Origin: an uncultured Alphaproteobacteria bacterium
Lineage (GTDB): Bacteria > Pseudomonadota > Alphaproteobacteria > CAAHEQ01 > UBA3637
Assembly: GCA_947305835.1 (NCBI GenBank)
Contig: CAMZEQ010000014.1
Location: 1 to 10,551, forward strand
Direction of reading: 5' to 3'
Length of the DNA stretch: 10,551 nt
A program made the position numbers and the translations under genes. The notes beneath the pieces were generated by a model that ran no database searches, had not been told where the DNA came from, and saw only the letters and a list, made by a program, of their open reading frames with translations. This document shows, in pieces, positions 6,540 through 10,551 of the stretch; position 1 is the first letter of the stretch; each line of letters starts with the position of its first letter.

Positions 6540-7664
6540 ATGACAATGTGGATAATTATTATGTGGACAATCATAGCTCTTCTGGGGGCTTCGCTTGTTT
6601 ACATAGGCGTACGGATACCAAACTTATTCAGTTTTGATTCTTTAAGTGAATGGGGAAAATTTAAGCAATTTTCACTGGGATTATTGATAACCTTAGGTGT
6701 CGCCGGTATTATCACATTGTGCATAGATTTCGTCAATGCGATTGTTTGTGTGTTGTATTTAGCCATGATTTGGGCGGTGAGTGATTTTGCTTTCTGGCTC
6801 ATTCAAAAATTGAGCAACACAACCTTTGAACACGATTATGCCGGCTGGGTGGCTTTGGTATTAACAGTGCTTTCTTTAACAGTTGGTTGGTATTTAGGTC
6901 ATGGTGTCTGGCAAACGGATTATAATATAACAACATCAAAAGAAATCCCCGATTTGAAGGTTGCTATGTTTGCCGATTCACATTTGGGAACGACCTTTGA
7001 TGCAAAAGGATTTGCCAAGCATTTGAAAGCAATTGAAACACAAAATCCGGACATCGTTGTGGTTGTTGGCGATTATGTAGATGATGGTACCACCAAAGAA
7101 CAAATGATAAAAGCCTCCAAAGCTTTGGGACAAATGAAAACAAAATATGGCGTTTATTTTGTGTCCGGCAATCATGATAAAGCGTATTATGGGGCGGCTC
7201 GTCGTGGATTTAGTGAACAGGATTTGTTTGATGAATTGACCAAAGACGGTGTTGTTGTCTTGCGTGACAAAAGTGTTTTAGTGAACAATTCATTTTATAT
7301 CATCGGACGGCGTGATTATTCGGTTGATAAAGAACAAGGCGGACACCGCAAATCAGTAAAAGAACTGACCGCTGATTTAGACAAAAACAAATACATGATT
7401 GTGCTGGATCATCAGCCTGTGGAATATGATAAAGATGCTGATGAAGAGGTTGATTTAGTCTTAAATGGACACACGCACGGCGGACAACTGTTTCCCTTTA
7501 ATCAAGTCGGTAAATGGATTAAAGCCAATGATTCTGTTTACGGATATGAACGCAGAAAGAAAACAGATTTTATTGTCACGTCCGGCATTTCCAGTTGGGC
7601 AATCAAATTCAAAACCGGAACCAAATCCGAATACGTCATTATTAACATAAAGAAAGGAAACTAA
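6540..7664 (+). CDS. membrane-anchored calcineurin-like metallophosphoesterase
   Basis: A 374-residue protein with about four membrane helices at its N-terminus (roughly 3-24, 45-62, 64-88, 101-121), followed by a metallophosphoesterase domain (about 138-370). The two-metal site is visible: D146-x-H148 in FADSHLG, D178 in GDYVDD, N211/H212/D213 in GNHD, H291 in DHQP, and H311/H313 in NGHTHGGQ. The layout resembles YkuE/YaeI-type enzymes. Relatives such as LpxG cleave UDP-diacylglucosamine in lipid A synthesis, but the substrate here cannot be told from sequence. The start at 6540 has only a weak AGG upstream and follows the reductase stub stop by six bases; in-frame ATGs at 6546 and 6561 are alternatives. 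The 3' end carries AGAAAGGA and overlaps the dxs-like stub by one base (TAATG). Confidence 0.88.
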   Translation: MTMWIIIMWTIIALLGASLVYIGVRIPNLFSFDSLSEWGKFKQFSLGLLITLGVAGIITLCIDFVNAIVCVLYLAMIWAVSDFAFWLIQKLSNTTFEHDYAGWVALVLTVLSLTVGWYLGHGVWQTDYNITTSKEIPDLKVAMFADSHLGTTFDAKGFAKHLKAIETQNPDIVVVVGDYVDDGTTKEQMIKASKALGQMKTKYGVYFVSGNHDKAYYGAARRGFSEQDLFDELTKDGVVVLRDKSVLVNNSFYIIGRRDYSVDKEQGGHRKSVKELTADLDKNKYMIVLDHQPVEYDKDADEEVDLVLNGHTHGGQLFPFNQVGKWIKANDSVYGYERRKKTDFIVTSGISSWAIKFKTGTKSEYVIINIKKGN

Positions 7665-7726
7665 TGTACGAAATCTTAAAAACAATTAACTCTCCGGCAG
7701 ATGTGAAGAAATTGAGTGCGGAATAA
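7664..7726 (+). pseudogene. 5' stub resembling dxs (1-deoxy-D-xylulose-5-phosphate synthase)
   Basis: A 20-codon frame reads MYEILKTINSPADVKKLSAE and stops at TAA 7724. Bacterial DXS proteins commonly open with a similar block, xxINSPxDLKKLSxEEL, and then LPxLAxEIR. In the same frame after the stop come P-E-V-L, so the stop sits where the conserved leucine before proline is expected (TTA to TAA would do it). The similarity fades about eight codons later and the glycosylase gene follows. An intact enzyme is about 620-640 residues. The stub keeps an AGAAAGGA binding site (7651-7658) and overlaps the metallophosphoesterase stop, which implies an older operon. It could instead be a small translated peptide; identification rests on a short match. 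Confidence 0.55.
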
Positions 7727-7764
7727 CCGGAAGTCTTAGTGGCGAATGTGAAAGGAAAAAATAA

Positions 7765-8382
7765 ATGTCATATTGTCATTGGGAACATACTTCAGAATTA
7801 AACAGAAAATACCATGATACGGAATGGGGTGTGCCCCTGCATGATGATCGTGGACAATTTGAATACCTGATGATGGAAGTGATGCAATGCGGCCTTAAAT
7901 GGGATTTGATTATCAATAAGCGAGATATTTTTAACAAGTGCTTTGAGGACTGTGATTATGATAAAATAGCCACTTATAGCGAAAAAGAGATAGACCGTAT
8001 TTTGAACACACCAGGGATGATAAAAAGTCCTCGCAAAGTGGCCGCCATCATCAACAATGCCCAGTGTTTTTGTGAAATCCGAAAGGAATATGGAACATTT
8101 TGCAACTATTTATGGGGATTTTCTGACGGTCAGACGATTTTGTATGACAAACACAACGAAGGCTTTATCCCCGTCAGTAACGGATTATCCGATAAAATCA
8201 GTAAAGACCTTAAAAAGCGTGGTTTCAAATATCTGGGAGCGGTTGTGATTTATTCGCATTTGCAAGCCTGTGGTATGATCAATGACCATGATAAAAATTG
8301 CCCCAGATATAAATACATTGTGAGCAATTATCCGACTATTCACAAAAAGTGTTATTTAGAAAAGAATGTCCATCATTTTTAA
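7765..8382 (+). CDS. tag: DNA-3-methyladenine glycosylase I
   Basis: A 205-residue base-excision repair enzyme that removes 3-methyladenine from alkylated DNA. The zinc snap of the Tag family is complete: C4, H17 in KYHDTEWGVP, and the H and C of NDHDKNC near the C-terminus. The catalytic-site acid E38 and W46 (MMEVMQCGLKW) are in place, as are the helix-hairpin-helix region around GMIKSPRKVAAIINNA and the block LSDKISKDLKKRGFKYLG with YSHLQACGMINDHD. The long tail after the zinc site and the overall wording resemble Tag proteins of Firmicutes and Bacteroidetes more than the shorter E. coli form, which hints at transfer. ATG at 7765 has AAAGGA (7751-7756) eight bases before it. It lies just after the dxs-like stub. 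Confidence 0.93.
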   Translation: MSYCHWEHTSELNRKYHDTEWGVPLHDDRGQFEYLMMEVMQCGLKWDLIINKRDIFNKCFEDCDYDKIATYSEKEIDRILNTPGMIKSPRKVAAIINNAQCFCEIRKEYGTFCNYLWGFSDGQTILYDKHNEGFIPVSNGLSDKISKDLKKRGFKYLGAVVIYSHLQACGMINDHDKNCPRYKYIVSNYPTIHKKCYLEKNVHHF

Positions 8383-8408
8383 GGCTAATAGATAAATTTA
8401 TTTGCCTT
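8381..8408 (+). terminator. possible weak terminator after tag
   Basis: AAGGCTAATA pairs with TATTTGCCTT apart from one mismatch, through an 8-base loop. It starts at the tag stop codon. No clean T run follows, and its right arm overlaps the -35 box of the flavodoxin promoter, so the call is weak. Confidence 0.3.
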
Positions 8409-8431
8409 TAAGAAGAATTTTTAACTAAAAT
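8402..8431 (+). promoter_or_regulatory. probable promoter of the flavodoxin/NapH-like pair
   Basis: TTGCCT (8402-8407) and TAAAAT (8426-8431) are separated by 18 bases. A nearby TATAAA at 8431-8436 is an alternative -10. The leader to ATG 8462 would be about 25 nt and contains GAAAGGA. Confidence 0.4.
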
Positions 8432-8461
8432 ATAAACATGCAACAACAGAAAGGAACAAAA

Positions 8462-8998
8462 ATGAAAAAATTTATACTCGCAACTTTATTGGGAACAGCG
8501 CTGGCCGCCACAAATGTACAAGCTAAAACATTGGTTGCCTATTTTACCTTGACAGGTAATACGGAAAAGGCCGCCAAAATTGTTGCTGAAACAACCGGTG
8601 CAGATCTGTACCAGATTGAACTGGTGACACCTTATCCGTCAGAATATAAAGCCCAAACAGAATTGGCCAAAAAGGAACTCGCTGATGGTACTTTACCACC
8701 AATTAAGCCGTGGCCAACCAATATCGCTGAATATGATGTTGTGTTTGTAGGTTCTCCCGTTTGGTGGGGCACGATGGCAACACCTGTGCGGACCTTCTTG
8801 GCATCTGGTGCATTAAAAGGCAAAACAGTTATCCCGTTTGTCACACATGGTGGTGGCGGTGCTGATAAATCTTTTACCGACACCGAAAAACTCTGTGAAG
8901 GTTGTAAGGTCATTACAGATGGATGGTCCGGATATAGCCGCATGACATTCGGTTTGGAAAAGTGGGCGAAAAAGAGTTTAGAAGAAGCCACTAAATGA
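8462..8998 (+). CDS. exported flavodoxin (periplasmic)
   Basis: A 178-residue flavodoxin-fold protein that should bind FMN and carry electrons. Residues 1-21 form a Sec-type signal peptide: MKK, a hydrophobic run, and a likely cut after NVQA. The mature protein begins at once with the first beta strand KTLVAYF and the FMN phosphate loop TLTGNTEKA. The block SPVWWGTMATPVRTFL and the glycine loop THGGGGAD around the isoalloxazine ring are also present. The frame is open back to ATG 8438, but ATG 8462 follows GAAAGGA and gives the clean signal peptide. There is no twin-arginine motif, so the FMN is probably loaded outside the cytoplasm. The stop overlaps the next ATG (ATGA), coupling it to the NapH-like iron-sulfur protein, its likely electron donor or acceptor. 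It carries two nearby cysteines (CEGC) in the mature part. Confidence 0.9.
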   Translation: MKKFILATLLGTALAATNVQAKTLVAYFTLTGNTEKAAKIVAETTGADLYQIELVTPYPSEYKAQTELAKKELADGTLPPIKPWPTNIAEYDVVFVGSPVWWGTMATPVRTFLASGALKGKTVIPFVTHGGGGADKSFTDTEKLCEGCKVITDGWSGYSRMTFGLEKWAKKSLEEATK

Positions 8999-9663
8999 GG
9001 AAATGGATACAACCGCTTAGATTCTTGGTTCAAGCCTGTTTTATGGCGGGCCTGATTATCCCATGGCTAGCACATTCAGAACCTGTGGCAAAGGGATTGT
9101 TTTGGACAGTGTTGGTGGTTGGTGTCTTTTTCTGCGGATGGGTATGTCCTTTTGGGGCGGTACAGGATTGGCTGGCGTGGATAGCGCGAAAAATACATTT
9201 GCCGAGATTCCAAATCCCTTGGAAATACCAAAGGTTTTTACAACTATCCCGATACATTTGGGCTGGACTTATCACATTTGCGGGTGTTCATTACGCCTTC
9301 TTAAGCGCTCGGTTTTATTTCAATGATAATCTGTTCCATAATATGCTGACATGGACAAGTGGATTGACTTTGGCAACATTCCTGATTATCGGTTTATTTG
9401 TGGATAGACCATTCTGTAATTACTTTTGTATGAAAGGAGCAATGGATGGGTTGATGAGTATCATCCGTCCAATCAGCATAAAACGAGATAACAAGTTGTG
9501 CATTCACTGTCATTTATGTGATAGAATATGCCCTATGAATGTGCGGGTGGAACACACGAATTTTGTCCGCCATCCAAACTGTATCAACTGTATGAAGTGC
9601 GTTGGCGTTTGCCCGAAAAAGTGTTTATCTTTGCGCCTGATGCAGTTAAGAGAAAGAAAATAA
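8995..9663 (+). CDS. NapH-like membrane ferredoxin with two [4Fe-4S] motifs
   Basis: A 222-residue inner-membrane protein with about four helices (roughly 7-27, 33-52, 85-106, 120-137) and a C-terminal ferredoxin domain. It has the NapH/MauN/NosR-type CX3CP motif at C47-x3-C51-P and a second CX3C at C141-x3-C145, where the usual proline is methionine. Two ferredoxin motifs follow: C169-x2-C172-x2-C175-x3-C179 and C196-x2-C199-x2-C202-x3-C206. Family members pass electrons between cytoplasmic or quinol pools and periplasmic partners. The gene starts in an ATGA overlap with the flavodoxin gene, so the pair probably works as a unit. It is shorter than typical NapH (about 280-290 residues). No nitrate reductase genes are nearby, so a Nap role is unlikely. 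No terminator is evident after the stop. Confidence 0.88.
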   Translation: MRKWIQPLRFLVQACFMAGLIIPWLAHSEPVAKGLFWTVLVVGVFFCGWVCPFGAVQDWLAWIARKIHLPRFQIPWKYQRFLQLSRYIWAGLITFAGVHYAFLSARFYFNDNLFHNMLTWTSGLTLATFLIIGLFVDRPFCNYFCMKGAMDGLMSIIRPISIKRDNKLCIHCHLCDRICPMNVRVEHTNFVRHPNCINCMKCVGVCPKKCLSLRLMQLRERK

Positions 9664-9681
9664 TCCCTTGCGTTTTCTTTT

Positions 9682-9978
9682 GTGAAAGTTTACGATGAAA
9701 GCCTGAGAAAACAATGTATGTTCTTTTTCCTTTTATTCGCTTTCCCCTGTATTGCAGAAGAATGTGATTTTATACAATTGAATACTTGTCGTAGTTGCGA
9801 TGATCCTCATGCATTTGTTGTAGGTAACAGAGAAGCTTGTTTGTTTTTATGTCCAGGACGAGTTGTCAATTATTACGGAAGTGGTTCTGGAATAACTCAA
9901 ATGAACTGTGCGTTAGAAAAGTGTCCTTTTGTAGTTCAAAATATTTTTTTATGCAATATATTTTTAGGAGTTCGATAA
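9682..9978 (+). CDS. small cysteine-rich secreted protein
   Basis: The frame encodes up to 98 residues from GTG 9682, or 86 from ATG 9718. Neither start has a clear binding site, so the start is uncertain. A hydrophobic run CMFFFLLFAFPCIA ending in A-E-E suggests a signal peptide. The mature part holds about eight cysteines in an ordered pattern: CRSCDDP, then C-x3-CPGR, then NCALEKCP. I recall the wording CxxCDDPxxxxVxxxxxCxxCPxR...CxLxxCP from tandem Cys-rich repeats in secreted proteins of gut Alphaproteobacteria; here there is only one unit, and the end (VVQNIFLCNIFLGVR) departs from the pattern. It may be a single-unit member or a decayed remnant of a longer protein. Function is unknown. 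Confidence 0.5.
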   Translation: MKVYDESLRKQCMFFFLLFAFPCIAEECDFIQLNTCRSCDDPHAFVVGNREACLFLCPGRVVNYYGSGSGITQMNCALEKCPFVVQNIFLCNIFLGVR

Positions 9979-10020
9979 TTTACGGAAATTGGCGAATTTT
10001 TAAGGGCGAACTATCGAACT
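9969..10020. repeat. inverted repeat AGTTCGATA ... TATCGAACT
   Basis: Perfect 9-base arms at 9969-9977 and 10012-10020 are separated by 34 bases; the left arm includes the stop codon region of the cysteine-rich gene. The spacer holds a direct repeat GGCGAA (9991-9996, 10005-10010). There is no T run after it, so it is not a typical terminator. It could be an operator, an RNA hairpin, or an end of an inserted segment. Confidence 0.5.
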
Positions 10021-10044
10021 TGCCATAGTGCTTGCAAAATATGA

Positions 10045-10072
10045 AAAAGCCACCCCGAAAGGAGTGGCTTTT
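10045..10072 (-). terminator. two-way intrinsic terminator
   Basis: AAAAGCCACCCC, loop GAAA, GGAGTGGCTTTT forms a 12-bp stem. In + strand RNA there is one C-A mismatch near the loop; in - strand RNA the same position is a U-G pair, so the stem is complete and a run of five T follows. It can end + strand transcripts from the cysteine-rich gene and - strand transcripts from the endonuclease-like gene, and suits the latter slightly better. Confidence 0.75.
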
Positions 10073-10089
10073 AATCTTGGTGGAGGGTA

Positions 10090-10164
10090 ATGAACGAATT
10101 TCGAACCAATCAAGTGGCCGAGTGCAAACAATTGGCGATGGAAATGAAGCTGTTGAAATTTTAA
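10090..10164 (+). CDS. possible tiny ORF (24 codons), doubtful
   Basis: ATG 10090 is preceded by GGAGG (10082-10086) at the short distance of three bases, and a frame of 24 codons runs to TAA 10162 with the peptide start MNEFRTNQVAECKQL. I do not recognise it. It lies just beyond the two-way terminator, and no promoter is evident. It may be the remains of a larger gene, or chance. The same bases contain tRNA-like wording on both strands. Confidence 0.2.
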   Translation: MNEFRTNQVAECKQLAMEMKLLKF

Positions 10165-10214
10165 TTCAGGATGTCGACGTCCCAAATTAACTTTTTCCCC
10201 TGAGGAAAAAACTT

Positions 10215-10551
10215 TCACTCTTTTCTAAAATCAAATTCAAGTTGTTTTTTGTTTTTTCGATATTTTTGTGTCTCTTGTTCATCTGCATACCGCCAAATAT
10301 AACCACCAGTTTTGTGCCGTATTCCCTGACAGACTAGACCAATATTGCCATGACTTAGTTTTGTTTCCCGAGCGGCATCGGCAATAGATATAAAAGTTTT
10401 TACTATCTTATTTGTTTTAGGATTAATCATATGAACGGCTTTTCGTTTGGCTTGTGTTGATTTTTCTATTCCACATTTCATGCAGCCATACCCATAAGTT
10501 CTGTGGCCAATTGCTGCTTGATATTCATAGCCACACTTAGAACATATCCAC
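10215..10551 (-). CDS. zinc-ribbon plus NUMOD1-like protein, homing-endonuclease-like (partial)
   Basis: The gene runs leftward and is cut by the window end: the frame stays open from the internal ATG at 10481 to the last base, giving at least 111 residues. The first visible part is a zinc ribbon, W-I-C-S-K-C-G-Y with a second pair G-C-M-K-C-G about 20 residues later, matching the style W-x-C...H/Y-x-W...R-x-x-G-x-x-C-P-x-C. Then comes a NUMOD1-like DNA-binding helix block: a strand pair around VHMINPKTNKIVKTF, the helix SIADAARETKLSHGNI, and CQGIRHKTGGYIWRYAD. The tail is basic (KYRKNKKQLEFDFRKE). NUMOD1 domains are known from HNH, GIY-YIG and Vsr-like homing endonucleases, with zinc ribbons in related proteins. 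A catalytic domain, if any, would lie beyond the window. Confidence 0.7.
   Translation of the reverse strand, partial: WICSKCGYEYQAAIGHRTYGYGCMKCGIEKSTQAKRKAVHMINPKTNKIVKTFISIADAARETKLSHGNIGLVCQGIRHKTGGYIWRYADEQETQKYRKNKKQLEFDFRKE

Noticed and set aside
6455..6637. 60-codon + frame bridging the reductase stub and metallophosphoesterase
   Set aside because: It is in a different frame from both, has no binding site and looks like low-complexity shadow translation.
8438..8461. Upstream ATG for the flavodoxin
   Set aside because: It would put a polar octapeptide before MKK and spoil the signal peptide; the binding site GAAAGGA serves ATG 8462.
10192..10210. Hairpin TTTTTCC, loop CCTGA, GGAAAAA as terminator of the - strand gene
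   Set aside because: Mostly A-T pairs and no T run after the stem on either strand; the hairpin at 10045-10072 is the better terminator.
10000..10218. 72-codon - strand frame between the endonuclease-like gene and the cysteine-rich gene
   Set aside because: It runs through the two-way terminator, and the sequence resembles no protein family; likely the 3' untranslated region of the endonuclease-like gene.
1..10551. CRISPR array, complete insertion sequence, or intact tRNA
   Set aside because: No regularly spaced repeats, no transposase, and no cloverleaf-forming segment were seen on either strand.

Overview
The window looks like chromosomal DNA of an AT-rich (low-GC) alphaproteobacterium, possibly a host-associated or gut lineage. 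The grounds are the proteobacterial-type 5S rRNA, the PhoB-like regulator, the long Calvin-type class II aldolase, ThrRS, and a small cysteine-rich secreted protein of a style I associate with gut Alphaproteobacteria. The lineage is inferred from protein style, not from a database search. Almost all genes are on the + strand, and most share a stereotyped ribosome binding site of the form AGAAAGGAAA a few bases before ATG.

Layout. Bases 1-235 are the end of an rRNA operon: spacer, then 5S rRNA enclosed in a long processing stem, then an intrinsic terminator at 277-310. Bases 334-2088 hold a two-gene unit with its own promoter, an N-terminal-rubredoxin rubrerythrin followed by class II fructose-bisphosphate aldolase, closed by a terminator. 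Bases 2103-3427 hold ribulose-phosphate 3-epimerase overlapping a PhoB-family response regulator (ATGA overlap, no adjacent histidine kinase). A near-consensus promoter inside the end of the regulator gene drives an unrecognised 244-residue protein (3474-4208). thrS follows with its own promoter and a leader hairpin.

Bases 6240-8382 look like a region of gene loss and replacement. A 39-codon stub of an FMN-reductase-type gene runs directly into a membrane metallophosphoesterase gene. That gene overlaps a 20-codon stub resembling the start of dxs, which runs into a Firmicutes-like DNA-3-methyladenine glycosylase I gene. Both stubs keep good ribosome binding sites but have lost their bodies.

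Bases 8462-9663 encode an exported flavodoxin translationally coupled to a four-helix membrane protein with NapH-like cysteine motifs and two [4Fe-4S] ferredoxin motifs. Together they make a compact candidate module for carrying electrons across the membrane to a periplasmic flavin protein. The last kilobase holds a small cysteine-rich secreted protein, an inverted repeat, a two-way terminator, and, on the - strand and cut by the window edge, a zinc-ribbon plus NUMOD1-like protein of the kind found in homing endonucleases.

The most interesting points are the exported flavodoxin/NapH-like pair, the two 5'-gene stubs around the metallophosphoesterase, the strongly promoted unknown gene, and the homing-endonuclease-like fragment at the right edge. 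I see no CRISPR array, no complete insertion sequence and no intact tRNA.
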